Source: Labedaea rhizosphaerae
Lineage (GTDB): Bacteria > Actinomycetota > Actinomycetes > Mycobacteriales > Pseudonocardiaceae
DNA length: 64,000 nucleotides
Direction of reading: 5' to 3'
Assembly: GCF_004362825.1 (NCBI RefSeq)
Contig: NZ_SNXZ01000003.1
Span: forward strand, 162,784-226,783
A program made the translations under genes and the position numbers. Positions 54,784 to 63,159 of this stretch are shown here, piece by piece (position 1 is the stretch's first letter; each line of letters begins with the position of its first letter). The notes under the pieces are model-generated. The model did no database searches, had not been told where the DNA came from, and worked only from the letters and a program-made list of their open reading frames with translations.

Positions 54784-57300
54784 TCAGTCGTCGTCGCCGG
54801 AGTCGCCGAGATCGCCGGGGTCGCCGCCGCGGATGGACCACAGCAGCCCTTCGAGCTCGTCCGGCTTCACCAGCACGTCGCGGGCCTTCGAGCCCTCGGA
54901 CGGGCCGACGACCCCGCGGGTCTCCAGCAGGTCCATCAGCCGGCCCGCCTTGGCGAACCCGACCCGCAGCTTGCGCTGCAGCATCGACGTCGACCCGAAC
55001 TGCGAGGTCACCACCAGCTCGGCGGCCTGCAGCAGCACGTCGAGGTCGTCGCCGATGTCGGGGTCGATCTCCTTCTTCTCCCCCGCCTTCGCCGCGGTGA
55101 CGCCCTCCGTGTAGTCGGGCTGCGCCTGCTCCTTGGTGTAGGCGACGACCGCCTGGATCTCCTCGTCGGAGACGAACGCGCCCTGCACGCGCACCGGCTT
55201 CGACGCGCCCATCGGCAGGTACAGCCCGTCACCCATGCCGATCAGCTTCTCGGCGCCGGGCTGGTCGAGGATGACCCGCGAGTCGGTCAGCGACGACGTC
55301 GCGAACGCCAGCCGCGACGGCACGTTGGTCTTGATCAGGCCGGTCACCACGTCCACCGACGGCCGCTGGGTGGCCAGCACCAGGTGGATGCCCGCGGCCC
55401 GCGCCTTCTGGGTGATCCGGACGATCGCGTCCTCGACGTCGCGTGGCGCGGTCATCATCAGGTCGGCCAGCTCGTCGACGATCGCCAGGATGTACGGGTA
55501 CGGCCGGTATTCGCGCTCCGATCCGGGCGGCGCGGTGATCTCCCCCGACTTCACCTTCTTGTTGAAGTCGTCGATGTGGCGCACCCGGTTGGCCTGCATG
55601 TCCTGGTAGCGCTGCTCCATCTCCTCCACCAGCCAGGTCAGCGCGGCGGCCGCCTTCTTCGGCTGGGTGATGATGGGGGTGATCAAGTGCGGAATGCCCT
55701 CGTAGGGCGTCAGCTCGACCATCTTCGGGTCGATCAGGATCATCCGGACCTCGTCCGGGGTGGCCCGCGCGAGCAGCGACACCAGCATCGAGTTGACGAA
55801 GCTCGACTTGCCCGAACCGGTCGAGCCCGCACACAGCAGGTGCGGCATCTTCGCCAGGTTCGCGGTCACCATGTGACCTTCGATGTCCTTGCCGAGCCCG
55901 ACCACCATCGGGTGGGTGTCCTTGATCGCGGTCTGCGAACGCAGCACGTCACCCAGGCGCACCATCTCGCGGTCGCTGTTGGGCACCTCGATGCCGACCG
56001 CGGACTTGCCGGGGATGGGCGCGAGCAGCCGCACGTTGTCGGTGGCGACGGCGTAGGCGATGTTCTTGGTCAGCGCGGTGATCTTCTCGACCTTCACGCC
56101 CGGGCCCAGCTCGACCTCGTAGCGGGTGACCGTCGGGCCGCGGGTGAAGCCGGTGACCTGCGCGTCGATGGAGAACTGGTCGAGCACGCCGGTGATCGCC
56201 TCGATCATGGCGTCGTTGGCCTTGCTGCGGGCCTTGGGCACGTCGCCGTCGGCGAGCAGGTTCGGCGGCGGGAGCTCGTAGTCGCCGTCCACGACCCGGG
56301 TGACGGTCAGCCCGTCACGCTTGGGTTCCTCGGCCGGCTTGTTGGCCTTGACCTGCGCGGGCTTGGGGCGCGGGGTGACCGGGACGACCGGCGCGTCGAT
56401 CGGCAGCTCGGGCTGGTCGGGCTCGACCATGCTGCCCTGCCGGCGCCGCGGCGCACGCCGCGTGGGCGGCTCCTCGTCCTTCTCGTGGTCGTAGGGCTCG
56501 TCGGCAGCGGCCATCGCGCCGACCCTCGATGCCCGCGAACCACGCCGCTTCGGCGGCAGCGGGAGCTCCGGCTCGGTCTGCTCGGCGCCGTCCAGGCCGT
56601 CTTCTTCGTCCTCGAGGCCCATGGACCGCAGCCGGTTCGGCAGCTCGCGGATCGGCGTGCCGGTGAACACCAGGGCGCCGTACCCGATGGCGAGCACCAG
56701 CAGCGGTGCGGCGACCCACGGCGTGACGCCCTGAGACAGCAGGCCGCCGGAGACGTAGCCGAACGCGCCGCCCGCGTACATGCGGCCGTCGTTGTCGTCG
56801 GGCAGCCTGCTGATCACGTGCAGGATGCCGAGCAGGCCAAGGGTGATCAGCAACCCGCCGATGACGAACCGGGGCCGCTTCTGCGGCGTCGGGTCCGAGC
56901 GCATCAACGCGATGCCGATGACCAACAGCACGACCGGCAGCGCGACCGACGCGGCGCCGATCACCGAGCGCACCCCGATCTCCAGCCAGCGCCCGACGGG
57001 GCCGCCGGCCTTGAACCACGCGCTCGCGGCGACGATCACGCCGATGGCGATCAGGGCGAAACCGACGCCGTCGCGGCGGTGCGCGGGGTCGAGTTCCTTG
57101 GTGCGCCCGACCGCGCGGGCAATGCTCCCGACGCCCTTGGCCAGCAGGTTCCAGGTGCCCTTGACCACGCCGTTGGACTTCTTGGCCTGCGGCTTCTTCG
57201 CAGGTGCCTTGGCAGGTGCCTTCGCCGGCGCCCGCCCACCACCCGACCTCGGCTTGCTGGTCGAGCGCGTGGAACGCGACGTCGGGGTCCGGCTGGCCAT
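54784..57300 (-). CDS. ftsK: DNA translocase FtsK
   Basis: An 838-aa septal DNA pump. A Lys/Pro/Ala-rich N-terminus precedes four to five membrane helices (~85-235), then a Pro-rich linker. The motor domain has Walker A CAGSTGSGKSSFVNSML near residue 490, Walker B YILAIVDELADLMM and LVLATQRPSVDVVTG. The C-terminal gamma winged helix (SMLQRKLRVGFAKAGRLMDL) reads KOPS/SRS DNA polarity. Start ATG 57300 (MASRTP); the GTG at 57309 is a poorer choice. No gene follows closely; a small hairpin stands after the stop. Confidence 0.95.
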   Translation of the reverse strand: MASRTPTSRSTRSTSKPRSGGGRAPAKAPAKAPAKKPQAKKSNGVVKGTWNLLAKGVGSIARAVGRTKELDPAHRRDGVGFALIAIGVIVAASAWFKAGGPVGRWLEIGVRSVIGAASVALPVVLLVIGIALMRSDPTPQKRPRFVIGGLLITLGLLGILHVISRLPDDNDGRMYAGGAFGYVSGGLLSQGVTPWVAAPLLVLAIGYGALVFTGTPIRELPNRLRSMGLEDEEDGLDGAEQTEPELPLPPKRRGSRASRVGAMAAADEPYDHEKDEEPPTRRAPRRRQGSMVEPDQPELPIDAPVVPVTPRPKPAQVKANKPAEEPKRDGLTVTRVVDGDYELPPPNLLADGDVPKARSKANDAMIEAITGVLDQFSIDAQVTGFTRGPTVTRYEVELGPGVKVEKITALTKNIAYAVATDNVRLLAPIPGKSAVGIEVPNSDREMVRLGDVLRSQTAIKDTHPMVVGLGKDIEGHMVTANLAKMPHLLCAGSTGSGKSSFVNSMLVSLLARATPDEVRMILIDPKMVELTPYEGIPHLITPIITQPKKAAAALTWLVEEMEQRYQDMQANRVRHIDDFNKKVKSGEITAPPGSEREYRPYPYILAIVDELADLMMTAPRDVEDAIVRITQKARAAGIHLVLATQRPSVDVVTGLIKTNVPSRLAFATSSLTDSRVILDQPGAEKLIGMGDGLYLPMGASKPVRVQGAFVSDEEIQAVVAYTKEQAQPDYTEGVTAAKAGEKKEIDPDIGDDLDVLLQAAELVVTSQFGSTSMLQRKLRVGFAKAGRLMDLLETRGVVGPSEGSKARDVLVKPDELEGLLWSIRGGDPGDLGDSGDDD

Positions 57301-57393
57301 ACCCCACACGGTAGCGCCTCTCCAGCCCCAGCAGTCACTGGTGCACCTGCCGGTTTACCTGGCCTGCTAGCCGCCGCTGACCTGGGGCATGCC

Positions 57394-58233
57394 ATGCTCC
57401 GCCCCATGGTTGCGCTGTACCGGGACCGTGACGAGGCGACACGCCGCAGGGCGCCGGCACCGGTGCCGTTGGTGTGGCGGGTGCTGAGCACGCTTGACCA
57501 GGGATTCGTCCGCATGATCGGGCGCCTGGAGATCACCGGCGAGTTCCCGGACGAGCTGCGCGGCCGTCCGGTCCTCGTCGCGGCCAACCACATCGGCATG
57601 CTCGACCCGTTCGTGCTCATCGCGGCGTGTCGCAAGCTCGGGGTGACGCCCCAGTTCATGTTGACCGCCGGTCTGCTCGACGCGCCGGTCATCGGGTTCT
57701 TCCTCAGCCGCAGCGGGCACCTGCGGGTCGATCGCGGCAAGAGCAACGTGGCCGAGGCCTTCCACCGGGCGACCGAGGCGCTGCGCACCGCCCGCGTCCC
57801 GCTGCTGGTCTACCCCGAGGGACGCATCAGCCACGATCCCGGCCTGTGGCCCGAACGCGGCAAGACCGGCGTGGCGCGGATGGCCCTGGACGGCGACATC
57901 CCCGTGATCACCATCAGCCAGTGGGGCGCGCACGAGGCCATGTACTGGGGAACGCCGTCGGTGACCGGCCCGGCCGACCTGAAGCCGCTCGTGACGTCGT
58001 TATTGAGCGCGATCCGCAAGCGGCCGACGTTCAAGGTCCACTTCGGCGGGCGGGTGGACCTGAGCGGGCTGAGCGCGGCCAAGCCGGGTGATGCGATGCG
58101 CGCGCACAAGCGGATCATGCAGGCGATCACCAAGGATCTCGTGCCGCTGCGGGCGGATCAGCCCGACGAGCCGACCTTCCACGACCCGACACGCCCACTC
58201 GACTCGGTCAGTCCGTGGAAGCCGCAGTCCTGA
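57394..58233 (+). CDS. PlsC-family 1-acylglycerol-phosphate acyltransferase
   Basis: A 279-aa membrane-associated acyltransferase. The HX4D motif is NHIGMLDPF (~residue 66), the second block is GHLRVDRGKSNVAEAF, and the PEG motif is LLVYPEGRISHD. It probably acylates lysophosphatidate or a related acceptor in phospholipid synthesis. The start ATG 57394 is followed by a second in-frame ATG (57406). The 3' end overlaps the next, convergent gene by 26 nt. Confidence 0.86.
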   Translation: MLRPMVALYRDRDEATRRRAPAPVPLVWRVLSTLDQGFVRMIGRLEITGEFPDELRGRPVLVAANHIGMLDPFVLIAACRKLGVTPQFMLTAGLLDAPVIGFFLSRSGHLRVDRGKSNVAEAFHRATEALRTARVPLLVYPEGRISHDPGLWPERGKTGVARMALDGDIPVITISQWGAHEAMYWGTPSVTGPADLKPLVTSLLSAIRKRPTFKVHFGGRVDLSGLSAAKPGDAMRAHKRIMQAITKDLVPLRADQPDEPTFHDPTRPLDSVSPWKPQS

Positions 58234-59257
58234 CCCGGAAGCGCTCGGGATCGGCCGGATCGCGGTCCACCACCTGGACCGGCGCCCAAGCCCATTGCCA
58301 CACGCCAATGCCGGGCATGCGGGCGAACCGGATAGGTCCGCGGGTGCCTTCGACGGCGACGTCCGCCCAGGATCCGGCCGAGCGCAACACCTCGGCCAGG
58401 ACGGCGATGGTGTCGTAGCCCTCGAACGCCACGAACGACGGCGCTTCGGCCAACCGCACACGCAGGGCCGCCTCGACTCGGACACCGAGGGGCCCGAGCC
58501 GCGCCGGCAGGTAGCGCAGGAACGGGATCGCGGCGCCTTCGCCACCCAGCCGCGCAGCCCATCCGGGGAACTCCGGTTGCCCGGCCGGAGCACCGATCAC
58601 GACCTCGGCCAGGCGGGGATCACGGCGGACCGCGCGGACGATCGACACCGCTGGTTCCGGGTACCCGGCCAGCAGGAGCAGGGCGGTCGCGCGGGTGGCG
58701 GCAAGTTCGTCGCACACGGCGTCCGGCGCGAGTTCGATCACCGTGCCGCCGCGCGGAGCGAGGTAATCCCGCAGGATCTTGGTTCCCGTGGCCCAGTACA
58801 CGCTCGGCTCGGCCACGACGGCGATCCGGCGGTGTCCTGCGCCGAGGAGGAAGTCCGCGTAGATCCGCCAGCCGTGGGACTGCGCCGGGGCGAGGCGAGC
58901 CACCCGGTCGGTCGGTTGTTCGGTGAGCGTGTCGAACACGGCCGACGAGCAGAGGAACGGCAGGCCGAGCGCGTCGGCCCGGGCGGCAACGGCGCGCGCC
59001 ACGACGCTGTGGTACTCCCCCGCCAAGGCGGCCACGCCCAGGCGAGCCAGGTCGTCCACCGCCGCCGCGGCCTTGCCCGGATCGGCCGCGGTGTCCCGCA
59101 CCACCAGTTCGAGTGGCCGGCCAGTGATCCCGCCGGCGTCGTTGACTTCGTCGACGGCCAGTTCGAGCCCGGCGAGCAGGTGCCGGCCCGCCTCGACCCA
59201 GCCGGGCGGGCTCAGCGGGGCGAGCACACCGATGCGAACGGATGAGCTGTCAGTCAT
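58208..59257 (-). CDS. Periplasmic-binding-fold protein (LivJ/amidase-regulator type) without signal peptide
   Basis: A 349-aa type I periplasmic-binding fold, similar to branched-chain amino-acid/urea-type binding proteins (IGVLAPLSPPG..., LELAVDEVNDAGGITGRPLE, FEGYDTIAVLAEVLRSAG). It starts MTDSSSVRIGVLAPL with no signal peptide or lipobox and no transporter genes nearby, so it is probably cytoplasmic, like AmiC-type ligand sensors. The start lies 3 nt after the stop of a 49-aa membrane protein gene, indicating an operon. The ligand is unknown. Confidence 0.78.
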   Translation of the reverse strand: MTDSSSVRIGVLAPLSPPGWVEAGRHLLAGLELAVDEVNDAGGITGRPLELVVRDTAADPGKAAAAVDDLARLGVAALAGEYHSVVARAVAARADALGLPFLCSSAVFDTLTEQPTDRVARLAPAQSHGWRIYADFLLGAGHRRIAVVAEPSVYWATGTKILRDYLAPRGGTVIELAPDAVCDELAATRATALLLLAGYPEPAVSIVRAVRRDPRLAEVVIGAPAGQPEFPGWAARLGGEGAAIPFLRYLPARLGPLGVRVEAALRVRLAEAPSFVAFEGYDTIAVLAEVLRSAGSWADVAVEGTRGPIRFARMPGIGVWQWAWAPVQVVDRDPADPERFRVRTAASTD

Positions 59258-59260
59258 GGA

Positions 59261-59410
59261 TCAGTATCGGGCGCGCAGTTCCATGCGCATGCGGTCGGCG
59301 TCGCGGTCTTCGACGTCGTGGGCGCCGGGCCAGCCGCCCTCTGGGCGGGTGTGGCGCAGGGCGAGGAGGGTGATGGCCAGGACCAGGAGGAGGATCGTCA
59401 AAGTCGTCAT
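59261..59410 (-). CDS. Small single-span membrane protein (49 aa)
   Basis: ATG 59410 to TGA 59263-59261 encodes 49 residues: a hydrophobic helix (MTTLTILLLVLAITLLALRH), then a charged tail including GGWPGAHDVEDRDADRMRME. Codon use in the tail is strongly GC-biased at third positions, as in real genes here. It is followed after 3 nt by the binding-protein gene on the same strand. No family is recognised; a membrane partner of the soluble ligand-binding protein is possible. Too small for common gene finders. Confidence 0.6.
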   Translation of the reverse strand: MTTLTILLLVLAITLLALRHTRPEGGWPGAHDVEDRDADRMRMELRARY

Positions 59411-59496
59411 GGCAAGAAGTTTGCGCTCGTTCAATTGGTGACACGAGTGGCAGAACTGACCTTGTGCATCAAAATCCCGCCACGTACGGTGGGGTC

Positions 59497-60444
59497 ATGC
59501 TCAAGACCGTCGCCATCGCGCTCATCGAGGACTTCGAGCCGTTCGAGTTCGGCGTCGTGTGCGAGGTGTTCGGGACCGACCGGCGCGACGACGGCGTGCC
59601 GCTGATCGAGTTCCGCATTTGCGCCGAGCGCCCCGGCGAACCCCTCAGCACGACCATCGGCATGCCGGTCATCCCGCCGCTGGGCCTCGACGCGCTCGAG
59701 GGCGCCGACCTCGTCGTGCTGCCCGCGCACCGCGAACGCGAGCACTACCCGCCGGCCGTCCTGCAGGCGGTGCGCGACGCCCACGCTCGCGGCGCCACCC
59801 TGCTGACGGTGTGCAGCGGTGCCTTCATGCTCGCCGAGACCGGCCTGCTCGACGGCCGCCGGTGCACCACCCATTGGCGCCACGCCGACGACTTGGCCGC
59901 TCGCTTCCCACTGGTCAAGGTCGACCCCGACGTCCTGTTCGTCGACGACGGCGACATCATCACCAGCGCCGGCACGGCCGCGGGCATCGACGCGTGCCTG
60001 CACATCGTGCGCCGCGAACTGGGCTCCGAGCCGGCCAACGCGATCGCGCGCCGCATGGTCGTCCCGCCGCAACGCGACGGCGGGCAGCGGCAGTACGTGG
60101 ACCTGCCGGTGCCGGAGTGCTCGGCGGACAGCCTCACGCCGGTGCTGCAGTGGATGCAGGAGAACCTGGCGGACGAGCACTCCGTCGCCGAACTCGCCGC
60201 GCGGGCGATGTTGTCGGAACGCACCTTCGCCCGCCGCTTCGTCGCCGAAACCGGCACGACGCCGCACAAATGGCTGACCATGCAACGGGTCCTGCACGCC
60301 CGGCGACTGCTGGAGCAGACCGACCTCGCGGTCGAGGACGTGGCCGCCCGCAGCGGCTTCGGGACGGCCGCGTTGCTGCGCCACCACTTCCACAAGGTGA
60401 TCGGCGTGTCCCCCGCCGACTACCGCAAGACTTTCGCCCACTGA
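59497..60444 (+). CDS. GlxA-family AraC-type transcriptional regulator
   Basis: A 315-aa regulator: an N-terminal DJ-1/PfpI (GATase1-like) domain (~1-180) with the elbow LLTVCSGAFMLAETGLLDG, and a C-terminal AraC double helix-turn-helix (~215-315) with VAELAARAMLSERTFARRF and DVAARSGFGTAALLRHHFHK. The family responds to small ligands and often activates nearby catabolic genes. ATG 59497 was chosen behind GGTGGGG; an upstream in-frame ATG at 59464 lacks a site. Divergent from the 49-aa protein operon. Confidence 0.9.
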   Translation: MLKTVAIALIEDFEPFEFGVVCEVFGTDRRDDGVPLIEFRICAERPGEPLSTTIGMPVIPPLGLDALEGADLVVLPAHREREHYPPAVLQAVRDAHARGATLLTVCSGAFMLAETGLLDGRRCTTHWRHADDLAARFPLVKVDPDVLFVDDGDIITSAGTAAGIDACLHIVRRELGSEPANAIARRMVVPPQRDGGQRQYVDLPVPECSADSLTPVLQWMQENLADEHSVAELAARAMLSERTFARRFVAETGTTPHKWLTMQRVLHARRLLEQTDLAVEDVAARSGFGTAALLRHHFHKVIGVSPADYRKTFAH

Positions 60445-60592
60445 GCCCACTGAGCTTGCCGCGCCTGGTCGAGTTCGGTTGCGGCACAAGCGGTCCAGCC
60501 TGCCGCTCGGTTGCGCCGCCTGCGAGCTGGCGCGCTCCCCAGCCGCACGGAGCCGGGGCTGAGCAGCTCACCGCCCTTGCCCACTGGTGGGG

Positions 60593-60619
60593 TTTTCCAC
60601 AGGCGCCCGTTTGTCCACA
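60593..60619 (+). promoter_or_regulatory. Pair of DnaA-box-like sites in an empty 294-bp gap
   Basis: TTTTCCACA (60593-60601) and TTGTCCACA (60611-60619), the second a consensus actinobacterial DnaA box, lie 18 bp apart in the same orientation, followed by TCGAATCGATAGAATGG at 60649-60665. The 60445-60738 gap has no convincing gene. Similar TTGTCCACA pairs precede DUF222/HNH (13E12-type) genes in actinobacteria, so this may be the leftover promoter of a lost copy. Confidence 0.45.
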
Positions 60620-60738
60620 GATGCCGCAACGCCCCGTTCCGCGCCCGTCGAATCGATAGAATGGACCTGGGGCGCCCCGGGACGGGTGAGGGTTTGGCTT
60701 ACGCGAGGCGCGCCCGGATCGACGGCCCGGCAAGCGGT

Positions 60739-61557
60739 TCAGGGGTTGCCCACCAGGTGCTTGAAGCGGGCGGCGAATGCGCGGGGATGCGTCAGATTTC
60801 CGTTGTGGGCACCGGGAAACTCCGCCACCGGGACGCCGAGGGCCGAACCCAGCAGCACCGCACACCGGTGGTCGAACATCGACGGGTTCGTGGCGGCGCC
60901 GGCGGCCGGGATCACGCGGGTCGACAACCCGGCCAGGTCGGCGGCCGTCATGTCGTTGGCCAGCAACGAAGAGCAGTCCTGGGTGAAGAACCAGTCGAAG
61001 TTGGCGGCCCGGTGCCCGGCGAGCGGCGACTGCGGCGTCAGGTCCGGCTCCCGCTCCTGGCTCGCGGGGTCGATGTCGAGCAGTTCCTGCAGCAACGGCA
61101 CCACTGCCTGCCACCCGGCTGCGCGGTGAACCTCTTGCAGCCCAACCAATCGAGCCTCGACCGCAGCCCGCTCGTCCGCGGGCAACAACCCCAGCACCGA
61201 CGGCTCGTGCGCCACCAGCAACCGCACCGACGACGGGTGGTCGACCGCCACCCGCAGACCGATCATCGCGCCGAAGCTGCAGCCGAGCATCAGGGCCGGC
61301 TCGGCGGTCACGGCCGCCAGCACCGCGGCCGCGTCGCGATCGTGCTCGGCCACGCTGACCGGACGGGAAGGATCGTCGACCGTGCTGCGGGACAGGCCGC
61401 GCCGGTCGTAGGTCACCACCGTGAACGAGTCCACCAGGTGGCGCACCAGGTCCACGCTCCGATCGGCGTCCCCCTCGCCGCTCTGCGCGACGAGCAGCAC
61501 CGGCCCCGCGCCCTCGACCTGGTAGTAGAGCTTCGCGCCGTCAACCTCGAGCCACAT
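60739..61557 (-). CDS. Alpha/beta hydrolase
   Basis: A 272-aa cytosolic alpha/beta-hydrolase. The strand-turn VVTYDRRGLSRSTV, nucleophile elbow MLGCSFGAMIG (GxSxG, Ser near residue 94) and the final His region FPGAHNGNLTHP fit the catalytic triad. The substrate is not evident. It is divergent from a MarR regulator across a 63-bp gap holding a good promoter (TTTACA-16-TATACA) overlapped by direct repeats, so the regulator probably controls it. Start ATG 61557 behind GGAG. Confidence 0.88.
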   Translation of the reverse strand: MWLEVDGAKLYYQVEGAGPVLLVAQSGEGDADRSVDLVRHLVDSFTVVTYDRRGLSRSTVDDPSRPVSVAEHDRDAAAVLAAVTAEPALMLGCSFGAMIGLRVAVDHPSSVRLLVAHEPSVLGLLPADERAAVEARLVGLQEVHRAAGWQAVVPLLQELLDIDPASQEREPDLTPQSPLAGHRAANFDWFFTQDCSSLLANDMTAADLAGLSTRVIPAAGAATNPSMFDHRCAVLLGSALGVPVAEFPGAHNGNLTHPRAFAARFKHLVGNP

Positions 61558-61573
61558 GACAACTCCATCCGTT

Positions 61574-61611
61574 TAGATACATCTGTATAGATACATCTGA
61601 TCCGATGTAAA
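61574..61611 (-). promoter_or_regulatory. MarR operator repeats over the hydrolase promoter
   Basis: TAGATACATCTG is directly repeated at 61574-61585 and 61588-61599 (14 bp apart); each copy has an AGAT/ATCT dyad. On the minus strand -35 TTTACA (61611-61606), 16 bp, -10 TATACA (61589-61584) overlaps both copies. ACATC/GATGT adds a 5-bp dyad at 61593-61608. The AT-rich patch stands out from its surroundings. Confidence 0.75.
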
Positions 61612-61620
61612 GTCCAGGGC

Positions 61621-62091
61621 GTGAACGGAGTGGAGTTGTTCCTGCTCGGCCGCACGCTGATGAAGCTCGGCGAGGACGCCCTGCCCACCGAGGGCCTCGG
61701 CCCGCAGCCCGGCAGCACCCGTACGGTCCTGATCGTGCTGGTCGACCTGGCCGAACACGGCGAGAGCTCGGTCGGCGACATCGTCAAGCGCACCGGCCTG
61801 CCACAGAGCCAGGTCTCCACGGCCGTGGCCCGGCTGCGCGAGGCCGAACGCGTCGACACCGAGCCCGACCCGGCCGACCGCAGGCGCACCCGGATCCGCC
61901 TGCGAGCCGAACCCTCACCCCGCGCCGTGGCGGTGGCGGAGAGCTCCATCGACGCCACCATCGCCGAAGCCCTGGGCGACGAGAATGAGGCAAAAGCCGT
62001 GGTCGCGAGCCTGGAGTCCCTGGCTGCCTGCCTTGTCGGTCCCATCCGGCAAACTGGACGCCGTGACCACCGAAGTCCAAACGCGGGTTAG
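61621..62091 (+). CDS. MarR-family transcriptional regulator
   Basis: A 156-aa winged-helix regulator: dimer helices at both ends and a recognition region GDIVKRTGLPQSQVSTAVAR (~52-71) with the wing DPADRRRTRIRLR (~82-94). GTG 61621 opens the gene; the Shine-Dalgarno is weak (CCAGGGC). It is divergent from the hydrolase, with the likely operator between them, and its 3' end overlaps the EamA transporter start by 29 nt, suggesting control of both neighbours. Confidence 0.86.
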   Translation: MNGVELFLLGRTLMKLGEDALPTEGLGPQPGSTRTVLIVLVDLAEHGESSVGDIVKRTGLPQSQVSTAVARLREAERVDTEPDPADRRRTRIRLRAEPSPRAVAVAESSIDATIAEALGDENEAKAVVASLESLAACLVGPIRQTGRRDHRSPNAG

Positions 62092-62992
62092 CCCGCACCG
62101 CACCCGCGGCGTCCTGCTCGTGCTCGGCGCGGCCGTCGGGTTCGGCAGTTCGGGACCGTTGGCGAAGCCGGTCATGTCGGCCGGCTTCACCCCGCAGCAG
62201 GTCGCCGCCGTGCGCGTCGGGTTGGCGGCGCTGGTGCTGCTCGCCGGGGTCGCCGCGGTGCGGCCGCGGTTGCTGCGGGTGCGCAAGGACCAGCTCCCAC
62301 TGCTGTTCGCGTACGGGCTGCTCGGCGTGGGCGGCGTGCAGCTCTGCTACTTCGCCGCGATCGGCCGGCTGCCGGTCGGCATCGCCATGGTGCTGGAGTT
62401 CACCTCACCGGTGCTGGTCGCGTTGTGGGTGCGGTTCGTCCGCGGCACGCGCATGCCCGGGCCCGCGTGGTTCGGCACGGCGATGGCGATGCTCGGGCTC
62501 GCCATGATCGCGCAGGTCTGGCAGGGCCTTCGGCTCGACGCGATCGGCCTGCTCGCCGGGCTCGGCGCCGCGGTCTGCTCGGCCGCCTACTTCCTGCTCG
62601 GCGAGCGCGGCGCGGGCGCGCACCACCCGCTCGGCCTGGTCACCTGGGGCATGGTGATCGGCGCGGTGTCGATCTTCGTGCTGGTGCCGCCGTGGACCTT
62701 GCCCGTCGGAGCGCTGGGGCACGGCACCGAGCTCGGCGTTCCCGTGTGGACCCTGCTGATCGCGGTCGCCCTGTTCAGCACCGCGATGGCCTACCTGCTC
62801 GGCATCACGGCACTGCGCTTCGTACCGTCCACTGTGGCCAGTGTGCTCGGCCTGGCCGAACCGGTGGTGGCCACGGCGCTGGCCTGGCTGGTGCTGCACG
62901 AGTCGCTGAGCCCGGTGCAACTGGTGGGAGCGGCGGTCCTGCTCAGCGGCGCGGCCGTCGTCGAACTCGGCGCCCGCGTCCCAGTGGCCTGA
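62063..62992 (+). CDS. EamA/DMT-family exporter
   Basis: A 309-aa inner-membrane protein with ten hydrophobic helices in two EamA repeats (first FGSSGPLAKPVMSAGF..., second TALRFVPSTVASVLGLAEPV). The family exports amino acids or small metabolites. GTG 62063 lies inside the last codons of the MarR gene (29-nt overlap), implying translational coupling; an upstream ATG at 61985 would place a hydrophilic 26-aa extension there and is less likely. A hairpin follows the stop. Confidence 0.85.
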   Translation: MTTEVQTRVSPHRTRGVLLVLGAAVGFGSSGPLAKPVMSAGFTPQQVAAVRVGLAALVLLAGVAAVRPRLLRVRKDQLPLLFAYGLLGVGGVQLCYFAAIGRLPVGIAMVLEFTSPVLVALWVRFVRGTRMPGPAWFGTAMAMLGLAMIAQVWQGLRLDAIGLLAGLGAAVCSAAYFLLGERGAGAHHPLGLVTWGMVIGAVSIFVLVPPWTLPVGALGHGTELGVPVWTLLIAVALFSTAMAYLLGITALRFVPSTVASVLGLAEPVVATALAWLVLHESLSPVQLVGAAVLLSGAAVVELGARVPVA

Positions 62993-62995
62993 GCA

Positions 62996-63038
62996 CGGGC
63001 GGCCGCCACGTGCTCGCAGCACACGCGACGACCGCCCG
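62996..63038 (+). terminator. Terminator hairpin after the EamA gene
   Basis: CGGGCGG (62996-63002) pairs with CCGCCCG (63032-63038) around an inner GTGCT/AGCAC stem with loop CGC (63010-63022), 4 nt after the EamA stop. It lies between the convergent EamA and ribonuclease J genes. GC-rich with no T-tract. Confidence 0.5.
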
Positions 63039-63159
63039 CTCTTCGCCGCCGGCAGCGCCGCTCGGGCGCGCGGAGCCCTTGAGAGGCGCCGACCGGCAAC
63101 GGGAACTCCACCAAAGCCCGCTCAACGGACGCTGGAGGTGCCTTGGACGGATTGAGCGC

